Shown: positions 9,022 to 19,039 of the stretch, piece after piece
Layout: every line of letters begins with the position of its first letter
How positions within the stretch are numbered: position 1 is the first letter of the stretch
Assembly: GCA_034190085.1 (NCBI GenBank)
Contig: JAXHTS010000002.1
Span: 1-64,000, forward strand
Length of the DNA stretch: 64,000 bases
DNA from: Spirochaetota bacterium
Lineage (GTDB): Bacteria; Spirochaetota; UBA4802; JAFGDQ01
Direction: 5' to 3'
Made by a program: the position numbers and the translations under genes
Notes under the pieces: model-generated
Seen by the model: the letters and a program-made list of their open reading frames with translations, nothing else
What the model was told of the DNA's origin: nothing
The model's database searches: none

Positions 9022-10353
9022 CTACTGGCCAATTTCCTTTTCAACGATCAAGGTCATCCCCATAATATCCTTCACTAAAACAGAATCATCTTTTCGAATA
9101 TCCTCATCTGATTTAGCATTCCATATCTCACCATGAACAATAATCTTCCCCTTTCCTGTAAAATCCATCATAGCAACTCCAGATTCGCCTACCATCCCCT
9201 GCATACCAGTAGTAACCTTATCCTTATGCACAACTATCACAGATCTTACAACAATAAAAAAGAAGCAGAGCAAAAATATAACCATTACAATGATAGAGGA
9301 TAGAGGGATTTGCCCGCCAGGTAAAGGAGAATCAAAGAGCATCATTGAACCAATAATAAATGATATAACTCCACTTATTGTTAGCAAACCATAGCTTGTA
9401 ATCTTGAGTTCCAATATGAATAACAATATTGCAAGAGCAATCAAAGAAAGGCCAGCAAAATTTATGGGAAGAACCCTAATTGCCAATAAAAAAATAAAAA
9501 ATGATGCGGCCCCAATAACACCAGGTAGGATTAATCCAGGACTCTTGATCTCCATACCAATTCCAATCACTGCAATTATAAAAAGGAGAAATACTACCTG
9601 TGGATCAGCAAAAAAATTGAGAATTCGTTGCTTCCAATCCATCTCATAGGAGATTTGACCAATATGAAGGGTGTTCAGCATGACCATATCTCCATTAACT
9701 TCTACTTTTCTATTATGAAGCTTCTTTATAAGATCATTCATGTCCTCAGCTATAAAATCTATTACGCCCAATCTCTCCGCTTCAATATATGTGCTAGATA
9801 TGGCATCCCTTACAGCCTTCTCTGTCCAATCCTCATTCCTCTTTCTCTTCTGAGCAAGGCTTTTGGCATAGGCTATCGTATCATTCAATACCTTCTTCTC
9901 CATTATGCCATCTATGTTTTTGCCCTCTTTATCCTTATTCCCAAAGTTCAAGAAGGGGCTCACCGGATGCATGGCGCCAATCTCAGTGCCAGGAGCCATT
10001 GCCGCTATATGAGCTGACAGCATAATATAACCCCCGGCAGAGGCAGCTTGAGCACCCTTAGGATAGGTATATACTACTACAGGCACTTCTGATGAGAGTA
10101 TTGATTTAATTATCTCCCTCATAGATGACATCATACCGCCAGGCGTATCCAGTTGAAGGACAACAAAATGCACCTGTTCTCTTCCAGCTTTTTCAATGGA
10201 TTTAACAATGTGCTCAGATATAATTGGATTTACTGATCCCTCAAGCTTTATTATTGCATACTTATTGGATGCAAATAGAACCGAAGAGAATAATGTTGTT
10301 GAAATTACATAAAATAACAGTATATAATATAATCTCTTTACCATGTTATTCAT
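9022..10353 (-). CDS. Full-length NfeD membrane serine protease (NfeD1b type)
   Basis: The protein has 443 residues. A signal peptide (about 1-29) is followed by a ClpP-like protease domain (about 32-225) with the nucleophile Ser106 in GAQAASAGGYI and the oxyanion region LDTPGGMMSS. Four to five membrane helices (about 228-375) and a C-terminal OB-fold NfeD domain (about 385-440) complete it. In Pyrococcus 1510-N this domain is a Ser-Lys protease that cleaves the C-terminus of the partner stomatin. The slipin gene directly downstream fits that pairing. The start ATG has GGAG four bases upstream; a second ATG three codons later is possible. The assignment is firm; the physiological substrate here is inferred. 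Confidence 0.95.
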   Translation of the reverse strand: MNNMVKRLYYILLFYVISTTLFSSVLFASNKYAIIKLEGSVNPIISEHIVKSIEKAGREQVHFVVLQLDTPGGMMSSMREIIKSILSSEVPVVVYTYPKGAQAASAGGYIMLSAHIAAMAPGTEIGAMHPVSPFLNFGNKDKEGKNIDGIMEKKVLNDTIAYAKSLAQKRKRNEDWTEKAVRDAISSTYIEAERLGVIDFIAEDMNDLIKKLHNRKVEVNGDMVMLNTLHIGQISYEMDWKQRILNFFADPQVVFLLFIIAVIGIGMEIKSPGLILPGVIGAASFFIFLLAIRVLPINFAGLSLIALAILLFILELKITSYGLLTISGVISFIIGSMMLFDSPLPGGQIPLSSIIVMVIFLLCFFFIVVRSVIVVHKDKVTTGMQGMVGESGVAMMDFTGKGKIIVHGEIWNAKSDEDIRKDDSVLVKDIMGMTLIVEKEIGQ

Positions 10354-10422
10354 CTCACTCCAAATCTAATTTGTCTATTTATGCATTAAAATTGTATTAT
10401 TAAAGATATTCAAGCTATAAGA

Positions 10423-10439
10423 TAACCTAGGGTAGGTTA
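10423..10439. repeat. 7-bp inverted repeat, possible operator
   Basis: TAACCTA, a three-base GGG centre, then TAGGTTA: a perfect 7-bp dyad. It sits about 70 bases upstream of nfeD and could be a protein-binding site for the nfeD/slipin operon. No independent support. Confidence 0.35.
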
Positions 10440-10557
10440 ACATATAAATTAACATACACTCATATCAAAGCCACAACAAGTTGAAGAGCAAGGCCTATGA
10501 TTGGTTATTCAGCAAGTCACTTATCAGGATAGTCAATCTACTATAGTTATCATTTTG

Positions 10558-10587
10558 GGTCAAATCTATTTTATGATTGACCTTTTT
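10558..10587 (+). terminator. Terminator-like hairpin
   Basis: GGTCAA pairs with TTGACC, extendable by two pairs across one bulged A, followed directly by five T. It points along the plus strand yet no plus-strand gene lies upstream within 2.7 kb. It may block readthrough or attenuate the HEAT-repeat gene 135 bases downstream. Confidence 0.35.
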
Positions 10588-10721
10588 ATCCGATAATTAT
10601 TGAAGATATTGAGGTAATTCTATAATACGATGAACTAAAAATAAATAAGACAATTCATGATTCACAAATTTATAATATGCATGCACACGACTGGAAGGAT
10701 TGTCGGACAAAGGACAGGATA

Positions 10722-12077
10722 ATGGATTATACATCTGTTTTCTCCAAGAATACTTTTTCCGATTATTGCGCTAATCTTAGACCTTTTACAGGAAGGATGC
10801 TATTTCTTATGTTTTTAATATTCTTATCCCTAATGCTCTATCAAAATCTATTTGCTCAAGAAAAAAATATAAAACCTTCTATCAAGGATGAAAGAGAGGG
10901 CATGATACAGAAGGAAGGTGAAGAGACAAAAGACGGCAGCAAAGATATAAATAATATAACTCAACCAGATTCTACAAAAAATTCAAAAGAAGACAATGAA
11001 AATAATATAGAAAATATCGAGACTGAGAAGGTTACAATTGAAAATGGACAAACAGAGGATAAGGATTTTGAGAGAGAGAAAAAACTAGCTGATAGGATAG
11101 AGAAAATTATTGATTACGGCACACATAAAGAGAGGAAAAGGGCGATAAACAATATTCTACTCATAAAGAATGTTGAATTAAAGGACAAGCTCGAAAAAAA
11201 GCTTATTGATACAATTAGAGACGAAATTGACTCTGATGTCAAGGTTAAGGCCATTACAGTAGCTGGGGAACTGGAGCTAGCAATGGCGATCCCTGAACTC
11301 CAAGACTCTTTAAATGACGAATCCGAGGATGTGCAAATTGCTGCAGTTTATGCAATCAAAAAGATAGGCGATCAAAGCACTAAACAGAGTCTCATTCTTA
11401 AATTTAAGGAACAGTCGCTGGATAATAATTCAATTCTAATTGAGGCATTGATTGATACTCTTGGTGAATTTAATGCCGTTGAATTACGTGAATACGCCAT
11501 AAAGGCGATTGAGGATGATAATACCACTAAAGATATCCGAGAGTTATTAGTATTATTTCTTGGTAACATCGGATCCATAGAATCTAAGGATTTTTTAATT
11601 AAGCTACTAAAGGATGAGGAAGAAGAAAAGGGAATAAGGGCTTTTGCTGCTAATTCAATTGCGCGCCTCGGTATCAGAGAGGCTGCTGGGGATATTGATG
11701 AGATAGTAAAACAGATTGAATCATATTCATACAAAAAGAAGAAGCGATACTATAATTTATACATATATTGCATTGCCGCTTTGGCAAAAATAGGAGATGA
11801 GAAAGCAATTCCACGACTCATAAATTCTCTTAGAAGCGACAGCTCAATAGTGAGATTAAGAGCGATAAATCTCATTAAAGAGCTAAACGATAGTAGAGCT
11901 ATTGATATACTAAAATATAAGATGAAGCATGATCCAAGTCCAAGAGTACAGAGTTCAGCCAAAAAGGCCTTGGAAGAACTGGGTGTGATAATAGATAATA
12001 AAAAGCGGGAAGTCAAGGAGATGGGTCAAGAGGAGGAGAACATTTCCATGCCCAGTGAAAAAGAACCTAATGAATAA
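10722..12077 (+). CDS. Exported HEAT-repeat protein
   Basis: The 451-residue protein has a hydrophobic N-terminal segment (MLFLMFLIFLSLMLYQNLFA) that looks like a signal peptide or anchor. A low-complexity acidic/Asn region (about 30-120) follows, and then roughly seven HEAT/Armadillo-type repeats. Repeat cores include VKAITVAGELELAMAIPELQ, VQIAAVYAIKKIGDQS, IRAFAANSIARLGIREAAGD, YIYCIAALAKIGDEKAIPRL and VRLRAINLIKELNDSRAI. It is likely a periplasmic or membrane-anchored protein-interaction scaffold; the partner is unknown. The ATG at 10722 has AAGGA seven bases upstream and is preferred to an ATG at 10677 that has none. The next gene starts 10 bases downstream, so the two are likely co-transcribed. 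Confidence 0.85.
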   Translation: MDYTSVFSKNTFSDYCANLRPFTGRMLFLMFLIFLSLMLYQNLFAQEKNIKPSIKDEREGMIQKEGEETKDGSKDINNITQPDSTKNSKEDNENNIENIETEKVTIENGQTEDKDFEREKKLADRIEKIIDYGTHKERKRAINNILLIKNVELKDKLEKKLIDTIRDEIDSDVKVKAITVAGELELAMAIPELQDSLNDESEDVQIAAVYAIKKIGDQSTKQSLILKFKEQSLDNNSILIEALIDTLGEFNAVELREYAIKAIEDDNTTKDIRELLVLFLGNIGSIESKDFLIKLLKDEEEEKGIRAFAANSIARLGIREAAGDIDEIVKQIESYSYKKKKRYYNLYIYCIAALAKIGDEKAIPRLINSLRSDSSIVRLRAINLIKELNDSRAIDILKYKMKHDPSPRVQSSAKKALEELGVIIDNKKREVKEMGQEEENISMPSEKEPNE

Positions 12078-12087
12078 GGGAGGAAGG

Positions 12088-12504
12088 ATGTACAGGAATA
12101 ATTCATATGAAAGAGCTGGTCTAAGGAATAGACTTAAAGAGTTATCCATTCTCTTCTGCTTTATCATTACCTCAGCTTTAACCTCACTTATGGTGATGAA
12201 TCTAACAATATACCCTATTGCCATGTTTTCCATTCAACATAGTGTAATATACACCTATATAATCAACCACCTCATATGGTTGATTATAATCGCACTGTTA
12301 TTATATAAATTCATAAAAAAGCTTTATATGATGAAAAAATATAGCGCAAAACTTCATCATATAATAAAGGATATGCTATTAAAACCAATGATATTCTTTG
12401 CCACATCCCTAATCATCCTTGTTCTAATTATCACAACAGTATCGATCATGTATCTTCTATTACAAAACAACTATTACCTTTTATACCGACTAACGAATAT
12501 TTAA
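12088..12504 (+). CDS. Small integral membrane protein, unknown
   Basis: The 138-residue protein shows three hydrophobic helices: LSILFCFIITSALTSLMVMN, YIINHLIWLIIIALLLYKF and PMIFFATSLIILVLIITTVS. A short basic stretch separates the second and third. No motif is recognised. The ATG at 12088 follows GGGAGGAAGG directly and is preferred to a GTG start at 12055 that would overlap the HEAT-repeat gene. It lies between the HEAT-repeat gene and an inactive-looking hydrolase gene, with 10- and 9-base gaps, suggesting a three-gene operon. Confidence 0.75.
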   Translation: MYRNNSYERAGLRNRLKELSILFCFIITSALTSLMVMNLTIYPIAMFSIQHSVIYTYIINHLIWLIIIALLLYKFIKKLYMMKKYSAKLHHIIKDMLLKPMIFFATSLIILVLIITTVSIMYLLLQNNYYLLYRLTNI

Positions 12505-12513
12505 ATTATCCCT

Positions 12514-13452
12514 ATGCCAAGCACCAATTCATTCGATCTCTTTTTCCAAAACTTTCCCCCTCTCAATAGGGCTGAGGATTACATCGAATTCTGGAAAAGA
12601 TCAATTTCTGAGTTAAAAAGGATAAGCATTGATCCAACCTTTGAGAAGGAAGGGGGCGATTCAGGTTTCTTTGATATCATAAATGTGAGCTTCAGGGGTT
12701 ATCTGAAATCAAGAATAAGAGGAAAACTCTATTTGCCCAAACACATTGAGAAGCCCAGAGTAATAATATCAATTCCGGATTACAACCTAATGCCTGGATA
12801 TGAACAATACCCTCTTGACAAGGAGTTGGCCTTCTTTTTTTTAGAATTGAGGGGCCATGATATACTTAATACTATAACAACAAAAGAAGAAAAACTACCT
12901 GGATTTATACTAGACAATATCCTTGTCAAGGATAGCTTCTACGTTAAAAGCATATATCTGGATGTTTACAGAATCATTGACTTGTTGAGGCTCTATGATA
13001 GGTTGGATTGCAACTCCATCGGTCTAATAGGTAAGGGTTTGGGGGCTGCTGCTGGCCTCTTTGCAACAGTATATTCAGACAGGATTAAAGCCATTGTTCT
13101 TGATACTCCTTCCTTTTGTCATCTGGAATTGAGCCAAAATATTTCAAAAAGCGATACAACGAAAGAGATCAATCAATTTCTATCAAATCACAGGGGTAAG
13201 AAAAAGATTATCAAAAAGAATCTATCCTATTTCGATGCAATAAACCTTGCAGAAGAGATAATTTGTCCTACCCTTGTTACAGTAGGCTTAAAGGATATCC
13301 TGTCCCCCCCCCAATGTGTATTTGCCCTCTTCAATCATTTAGTATGCGATAAAACTGTTGAGGTTTATCCTGAGGGAGGGAATGAAGCTGGTGGGAAAAT
13401 GCAGTTTACAAAATCAATTCAATGGTTAAAGGCAAGACTCTTGGATTTATAG
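12514..13452 (+). CDS. Acetyl-xylan-esterase-like alpha/beta hydrolase lacking catalytic Ser and His
   Basis: The 312-residue protein follows the AXE1/cephalosporin-C deacetylase fold. Matching features are a strand/loop at VIISIPDYN, LRGHD at 112-116 (family RGQG loop), DVYRIIDLL, and a C-terminal block TVGLKDILSPPQCVFALFNHL that matches the family G-L-x-D-x-x-x-P-P-x-x-x-F-A-x-x-N pattern. The nucleophile elbow, normally GGSQGG, reads GKGLG at 173-177, so the Ser position is Gly175. The acid Asp261 is kept. The His position in the family YPxxxHE motif is Asn290 (YPEGGNE). By sequence it is a pseudoenzyme or has changed chemistry. It ends 13 bases from the convergent pcm gene. No ribosome site is obvious. 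Confidence 0.8.
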   Translation: MPSTNSFDLFFQNFPPLNRAEDYIEFWKRSISELKRISIDPTFEKEGGDSGFFDIINVSFRGYLKSRIRGKLYLPKHIEKPRVIISIPDYNLMPGYEQYPLDKELAFFFLELRGHDILNTITTKEEKLPGFILDNILVKDSFYVKSIYLDVYRIIDLLRLYDRLDCNSIGLIGKGLGAAAGLFATVYSDRIKAIVLDTPSFCHLELSQNISKSDTTKEINQFLSNHRGKKKIIKKNLSYFDAINLAEEIICPTLVTVGLKDILSPPQCVFALFNHLVCDKTVEVYPEGGNEAGGKMQFTKSIQWLKARLLDL

Positions 13453-13465
13453 GAAGGATTTCACT

Positions 13466-14092
13466 TCATCTTTTTTTCTGAATATGCACAGAATCATTAG
13501 TAATCAGGGGCACAAAAAGTGCGTCACCTAAATCATCTTCTATTATGCTATCCTCACTCCTTTTAATATATCTGAATATTCTATGCTCCCCATCCCTCTC
13601 AATGGGAATTACCAATACTCCATTTATCTTTAATTTGTCAAATAACTCAAAGGGAATAGATATTGCACCTGCAGAAACAATAATGCCATCAAAAAGGTCA
13701 TTCAATTTAAGAAAATTTTCACCATGTATTAAATCAATATTCCTATACCCTAATTTAAATATTAAAACATCCCTTGCCCTTTTGGATAATTCTTTAATCC
13801 TCTCAAGGGTAATCACATGAGTCGCGATCTCAGCAAGAACCGCTGATTGATATCCAGAGCCAGTGCCAATCTCAAGGATCCTCTCATCCCCCATCAAATT
13901 CAACGCCTGAACCATCTTCGCTATAGTTGAGGGTTTGGAAGTTGTCTGATTAAAACCTATTGGGAGAGAAATATTATCATAGGCTCTATATCTGAGTGCC
14001 TCGGAAATAAATAGATGACGCGGCACCCCCTCCATTGCGTCCAATACCCTTTTTGAGTAGATACCATATCGCTTGTGTATTTCATTCACCAT
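13466..14092 (-). CDS. pcm: Protein-L-isoaspartate O-methyltransferase
   Basis: This 208-residue methyltransferase uses S-adenosylmethionine to methylate isoaspartyl residues in damaged proteins and start their repair. Evidence: RVLDAMEGVPRHLFI near the start, LPIGFNQTTSKPSTIAKM (family PIGxGQTISxP), SAM motif I ILEIGTGSGYQSAVLAE, and VITLER and GVLVIPIE strands further on. An in-frame ATG at 14179 would overlap the upstream gene by 53 bases. The ATG at 14092 has AGGAAGG just before it and gives the family's usual length, so it is preferred. The middle of the active-site loop departs slightly from consensus (Asn for Gly before QT). It follows the TPR-NHL-VWA gene by 34 bases. Confidence 0.92.
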   Translation of the reverse strand: MVNEIHKRYGIYSKRVLDAMEGVPRHLFISEALRYRAYDNISLPIGFNQTTSKPSTIAKMVQALNLMGDERILEIGTGSGYQSAVLAEIATHVITLERIKELSKRARDVLIFKLGYRNIDLIHGENFLKLNDLFDGIIVSAGAISIPFELFDKLKINGVLVIPIERDGEHRIFRYIKRSEDSIIEDDLGDALFVPLITNDSVHIQKKR

Positions 14093-14126
14093 ACCCTTCC
14101 TGGCTAAAGAAGAGTTATCTATCTCT

Positions 14127-16172
14127 CTATGGTACAAAATAACCTCCCCATTCCACCCCTTTCTGCTCCTTGTGATCAACCTCTATCTTTACATCCGACC
14201 ACCATCCCTTAATTGAGGGCGCCTTATATGTTGAATAAACCAGAACATATCTATTCTCTTCTGATTTTTTTATGGTATTATATATATTCCTTAAATTATT
14301 CAACTCAGTCACCATATAAACCGCACCTCCAGTCTCATTTGCTATCTCTTGGAGGGTCAAATTTTTCTCTTTAAATACAATTATATATATTGGAACATAA
14401 TGACTCCTAGCATACTCAATTACTACCCTTTTCGTATATCTTTGAAAGGAATTGGTCTCAACCCTCCCATCAGTAATAAGCACAACTGCCCTTCTGTTTA
14501 GCCTTGGCAAGAGATCGCTAACAGCGTTATAAAGAGTTTTTCCCAATCTCTTACCATCTCCATATTCTCTTTTTCGTAAGGCTCTGAGCGTTCTCTGTCT
14601 GCTCCAATCAAAACCATTGCCTACCCAGTAATCGCTGTTATAGTTTATCACCTCAATTGAATCATTTTTCCTCATCTTCTTAAGGATAAATTCTGCTACC
14701 CAAGGGATATCATAATGATATCTCCTATTCTCCACTGATCTATCAACACAGAGTGCTATTGAAACTGATGGACTTTTATTGTATAGATAATCCACATATA
14801 TACCTGAAATATTGGCGCTATCCTCAAGGATCTTAAAATCATTTCTCTTCAAACGATAAATCGGCCTTCCGGCTCGATCCCTAACATTCAAATAGAATGC
14901 AATTATCGGATATCGCTCAACATCCACCATTGTTATCTCAATATCAAGATTTGTATACCGATTCACAAGTGGCGAAAAGACGGATACACTCTCCTGCTTA
15001 TAATCAAGACAATAGAGAAAGCCATCTCTATCATTGATTGCGGAAAACAATTTTACAAAACTCCTCTTTCCATTCTCCCAGGAATGGAATCTGAACACCT
15101 CCTTATTATCCAATCGGTACCAGAAAAGGCCCGTCTCTTCATCCGAGATCAGCAGCATGTCATTGTAGACACTTATACCCCTAGGCCTCTCTACACCCTT
15201 TACCGATATATAGGAAATATAATTTCCGCTAATATCAAAACAGGATACCCTGGCATTTCCAGTATCAGTAACATAGACCAAATCCTTATGAACGGTTACA
15301 CCTGTAGGATTCTTCAACTGCCCCTCATATTCGCCAAATTCACCAAATTTTAGGATAAAATCGCCATCATTATTAAATTTCTGCACTCTATGGTTCCCTG
15401 AATCAACAACATATATGTTGCCAGCCTCATCAAAACAGACGCCCTCCGGGCCATAGAACATGCCATCCCCCTCTCCTGATCTCCCAAAGGTCTTAATAAC
15501 ATTGCATTCTCGATCCATTATGTATATGCTTTCAAGCTTAAAATCAGAAACAACTATTCTATCATTGTGATAGTCAATCCCGAATAGCCTGCCCGCTGTT
15601 CCAGGACTACAGACAGAAATACCCTCGCCATTGGAATCGAGTTTAACCAACTTACCTAAGGAGAAGGAGGTGATATACAAATTCCTCTCCCTGTCGATTG
15701 CAACATCAACAGGATCAGAAAATTTATACCTCCCCAAATAAGAGGAAATATACTCATCAGTAAATATATAATTAAATGAATCTGACTCAATAGGATAATG
15801 ACCCTTTGTCTCGCGATATTTCAGGGTGTTTATCTTATTCTGGATTGTGACAGGATTAGAGGTTACATTTGCAAGAATTTCCCACTTCTGTATCGCATCC
15901 TCTACAAAACCAGCCAACTTGTATGATCGCGCAAGATACTCCCTTGCAGTATAATAATCAGGATATTCAGATATGGCTTTTCTGAAAAATTCAACAGCAG
16001 CAAGATACTGCATCTGGTTAAAATAGCCAATACCCTTTTTGAAGTGATTCTTAGCAGACTCAAACTTTATAGCATCATCTGATAGGGGGAATCCTGGATT
16101 AATAAATATTCCGAAGGAAAAAAATAATATAAAATAAAATACTAAGATGGGAATATTTTGTTTATTTAGCAT
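14127..16172 (-). CDS. Exported TPR - NHL beta-propeller - VWA protein
   Basis: This is a 681-residue mosaic: a signal peptide (about 1-30), two TPR repeats (about 35-105, e.g. YLAAVEFFRKAISEYPDYY), and five to six NHL-type propeller blades (about 135-390, e.g. FYGPEGVCFDEAGNIYVVDSGNHRVQKF and GQLKNPTGVTVHKDLVYVTDTGNARV). A C-terminal VWA-like domain spans about 415-670. Its MIDAS reads DRSVE, so the second Ser of DxSxS is Glu and metal binding may be altered; VLITDGRV is present. Such proteins are probably periplasmic or surface-bound scaffolds, but the ligand is unknown. The VWA part resembles that at 1608-3074, including the TGG-V-Y segment. pcm follows after 34 bases. Confidence 0.88.
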   Translation of the reverse strand: MLNKQNIPILVFYFILFFSFGIFINPGFPLSDDAIKFESAKNHFKKGIGYFNQMQYLAAVEFFRKAISEYPDYYTAREYLARSYKLAGFVEDAIQKWEILANVTSNPVTIQNKINTLKYRETKGHYPIESDSFNYIFTDEYISSYLGRYKFSDPVDVAIDRERNLYITSFSLGKLVKLDSNGEGISVCSPGTAGRLFGIDYHNDRIVVSDFKLESIYIMDRECNVIKTFGRSGEGDGMFYGPEGVCFDEAGNIYVVDSGNHRVQKFNNDGDFILKFGEFGEYEGQLKNPTGVTVHKDLVYVTDTGNARVSCFDISGNYISYISVKGVERPRGISVYNDMLLISDEETGLFWYRLDNKEVFRFHSWENGKRSFVKLFSAINDRDGFLYCLDYKQESVSVFSPLVNRYTNLDIEITMVDVERYPIIAFYLNVRDRAGRPIYRLKRNDFKILEDSANISGIYVDYLYNKSPSVSIALCVDRSVENRRYHYDIPWVAEFILKKMRKNDSIEVINYNSDYWVGNGFDWSRQRTLRALRKREYGDGKRLGKTLYNAVSDLLPRLNRRAVVLITDGRVETNSFQRYTKRVVIEYARSHYVPIYIIVFKEKNLTLQEIANETGGAVYMVTELNNLRNIYNTIKKSEENRYVLVYSTYKAPSIKGWWSDVKIEVDHKEQKGVEWGGYFVP

Positions 16173-16222
16173 AATTATTCAATAAATCACAAAAGCGATC
16201 TCACTCATACAATCGTCAAATA

Positions 16223-19039
16223 TTAACCCTTATTCAACACTCTTTTTATATAATGTCCAGTATAGGATCTCTTCTCCTTTGCTATATCTTCCGGTGTGCC
16301 CTCTGCAATTACTTCACCACCCTCATCCCCGCCCTCAGGTCCAAGATCAATAATCCAATCCGCAGTCTTGATAACATCGAGATTATGCTCAATAACGATA
16401 ACCGTGTTACCCTTGTCAACAAGGGAGTTCAAGACCTCCAAGAGTTTCTGAATATCAGCAAAATGAAGGCCAGTTGTCGGCTCATCGAGTATATATAATG
16501 TCTTTCCAGTGGCTCTTTTAGAGAGTTCAGTTGCAAGCTTTACTCTTTGAGCCTCACCACCGGAAAGGGTGGTTGCTGATTGACCAAGTTTAATATATCC
16601 TAATCCAACCCTATTTAATGTCTCAAGCTTTAAACGAACCTGAGGTATATTTTCAAAAAAGGCAAATGCCTCTTCAACGGTCATATCGAGTATCTCATGA
16701 ATATTTTTCCCCTTATATCTTACCTCCAATGTCTCGTGATTATATCTTTTACCCTTGCATACCTCACAGGTTATATATACATCTGAAAGAAAGTGCATCT
16801 CAATCCTCTTCATGCCATCCCCTTGGCATGATTCGCATCTTCCCCCAGACACATTGAAAGAAAATCTTCCAGGCTTGTATCCCCTAATGCTGGCTTCAGG
16901 GAGTTTGGAGAAGAGTTCCCTGACTGGAGTGAAAAGTCCCGTGTAGGTAGCAGGATTTGATCTCGGTGTTCTTCCTATTGGGGACTGGTCAATATCAATA
17001 ACCTTGTCCAATTTCTCAATACCAAGGATCCTCTCAAACTCTCCTGGATGGCATTTCGTTCTCATCAAAAGAGAGGATAGGGCCTTGTAGAGGATCTCAA
17101 TTATTAGGGTAGATTTCCCTGATCCGGATACCCCTGTTATGCATGAGAATATCCCTAAAGGAAATTTTACATTTATCCCTCTTAGATTATTCTCTCTTGC
17201 GCCAATGATCTCAATGAATCCCTTAGCCGCCCTCCTGCATTCAGGAATAGGTATGGTTAGTCTTTTGGAAAGATACTTGCCAGTTAATGATTTCTCCTTC
17301 TTGGCAATCTCCAGAGGAGTGCCCTTCGCTACAAGATATCCGCCATTAAGACCAGCTCCTGGACCAAGATCAATAACATAATCCGATGCTCTAATAGTCT
17401 CTTCGTCGTGCTCCACAACAATGACAGTATTACCCAGGTCTCTCAAATATTTTAGTGTATTGAGCAATCTCCTGTTATCCCTCTGATGAAGTCCGATACT
17501 AGGCTCATCGAGTATATATATAACCCCCATTAAACTTGATCCGATCTGAGTTGCAAGGCGTATTCTCTGAGCCTCGCCACCTGATAGGGTGCCAGCTGGT
17601 CTGGCCAGTGTTAAATAATCTATACCAACATCCTTAAGAAATTTTATCCTCATGATTATCTCTTTAAGAACCTGCTGTGAAATCTTCTCTTGAGTCTTGT
17701 TTAATTTAATATTACTAAAAAAATCATAACTTTCCTTTATGGTAAGAGAGGTAATATCATCAATTGATCTATCCGTAACCTTTACAGCTAGAGACTCATG
17801 CCTAAGCCTCTTGCCATTACACTGATTGCATCTCTGCTGGGACATGAAACCCTCCATCCATTCCCTCATCCCCTCTGACTTGGTTTCCATATATCGCCTC
17901 TCAAGATTCGGCAACACCCCCTCAAAGGGCCTTGAAAATCTATACTCCAGATTATGTCTCTTAACATCATAATCTATATTTTCTCCCCCGGTTCCGTAAA
18001 GTATTATCTCCTTTATTCTCTCGGGTAGTTCCCTCCATGGACAACGCGCGTCAAAATCAAAATTTCTCTCTAATGTCTCTATCTGCTCTTTATACCAATA
18101 ACTCGTTGTTTTACCCCAAACCTCCAACACACCTTCATATAATGATTTATCTGGATCAGAGATCAATAGATCAGGAGAGAACCTCATAATATACCCTAAT
18201 CCATCACACTTCTCACATGCTCCATAAGGGCTGTTAAAGGAAAACATCCTCGGGGAGAGTTCTTGTATGGATACACCACAATCCGGACAGGAGAGTTCAG
18301 TGGAAAATAGTCTCTCTTCTTCATCAGTAACAATCACAACCAATCCGCCGGTTATCTCCAATGCTGTTTCAATAGAATCTGAAAGTCTAGATCTTATGCC
18401 TTCTTTCAATACTATTCTATCGACAACAATCTCAATATTGTGCTTCTGATTCTTATTTAATCTTATCCCATTGTCCAGGTTGTGTATTTCACCGTTTATC
18501 CTCACCCTCACAAAGCCATTCTTCCTTGCTGAAGAGAGAATCTCCTCATGCTCTCCCTTCCTTCCCCTTACAACAGGTGCTAATATTTGCATCTTTGTAC
18601 CAATTGCAAGGATTAAAAGGGCTTCTACAATTTGATCAATAGATTGGGATGAAATCTTCCTACCACATTTGTAGCAATAGGGTATGCCAATTCTTGCGTA
18701 TAACAACCTAAGATAATCGTAGATTTCTGTAACCGTCCCTACGGTTGACCTGGGATTTCGATGAGTTGTTTTCTGTTCAATTGAAATTGCAGGTGATAAG
18801 CCGTCAATAAAATCAACATCCGGCTTTTCCATAAGTCCAATAAACTGTCTTGCATAGGCTGAAAGAGACTCAACATATCTACGTTGGCCTTCAGCATAAA
18901 TAGTATCAAAGGCTAATGAGGATTTCCCTGAACCAGAGAGGCCGGTAATGACAATTAGCTGGTCTCTTGGAATATCAATTGAAATATTTTTTAGGTTATG
19001 CTCTCGCGCCCCTTTTATCCGAATAGACCTTTTACTCAT
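16223..19039 (-). CDS. uvrA: UvrABC system protein A
   Basis: UvrA is the damage-recognition ATPase of nucleotide excision repair. At 938 residues it has the usual length. It carries two ABC ATPase modules with Walker [15 protein letters not shown] near residue 31 and [10 protein letters not shown] in the second half, and the signatures [16 protein letters not shown] and [15 protein letters not shown]. Both modules keep ILDEPS/TTGLH Walker B segments. Zinc-binding Cys clusters are visible at CPDCG through CEKCDGLG and CESCQGDG through CEVCKGKRY. The conserved [14 protein letters not shown] precedes the second module. Its ATG overlaps the stop of the upstream acidic zinc-ribbon gene by four bases, so the two are translationally coupled. 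The assignment is certain. Confidence 0.98.
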   Translation of the reverse strand: MSKRSIRIKGAREHNLKNISIDIPRDQLIVITGLSGSGKSSLAFDTIYAEGQRRYVESLSAYARQFIGLMEKPDVDFIDGLSPAISIEQKTTHRNPRSTVGTVTEIYDYLRLLYARIGIPYCYKCGRKISSQSIDQIVEALLILAIGTKMQILAPVVRGRKGEHEEILSSARKNGFVRVRINGEIHNLDNGIRLNKNQKHNIEIVVDRIVLKEGIRSRLSDSIETALEITGGLVVIVTDEEERLFSTELSCPDCGVSIQELSPRMFSFNSPYGACEKCDGLGYIMRFSPDLLISDPDKSLYEGVLEVWGKTTSYWYKEQIETLERNFDFDARCPWRELPERIKEIILYGTGGENIDYDVKRHNLEYRFSRPFEGVLPNLERRYMETKSEGMREWMEGFMSQQRCNQCNGKRLRHESLAVKVTDRSIDDITSLTIKESYDFFSNIKLNKTQEKISQQVLKEIIMRIKFLKDVGIDYLTLARPAGTLSGGEAQRIRLATQIGSSLMGVIYILDEPSIGLHQRDNRRLLNTLKYLRDLGNTVIVVEHDEETIRASDYVIDLGPGAGLNGGYLVAKGTPLEIAKKEKSLTGKYLSKRLTIPIPECRRAAKGFIEIIGARENNLRGINVKFPLGIFSCITGVSGSGKSTLIIEILYKALSSLLMRTKCHPGEFERILGIEKLDKVIDIDQSPIGRTPRSNPATYTGLFTPVRELFSKLPEASIRGYKPGRFSFNVSGGRCESCQGDGMKRIEMHFLSDVYITCEVCKGKRYNHETLEVRYKGKNIHEILDMTVEEAFAFFENIPQVRLKLETLNRVGLGYIKLGQSATTLSGGEAQRVKLATELSKRATGKTLYILDEPTTGLHFADIQKLLEVLNSLVDKGNTVIVIEHNLDVIKTADWIIDLGPEGGDEGGEVIAEGTPEDIAKEKRSYTGHYIKRVLNKG

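Larger units (their letters stand above)
10354..10721. other. Divergent intergenic region with inverted repeats
   Basis: The region lies between the divergent nfeD and HEAT-repeat genes. It contains a compact inverted repeat at 10423-10439 and a terminator-like hairpin at 10558-10587, both listed separately. I see no gene. Confidence 0.5.

Noticed and set aside
10677-10721. Upstream start for the HEAT-repeat protein at 10677
   Set aside because: No ribosome site before it; the ATG at 10722 has AAGGA at good spacing.
13466-14179. Longer pcm starting at 14179
   Set aside because: It would overlap the upstream gene by 53 bases, add 29 non-conserved residues and lacks a better ribosome site than the ATG at 14092.
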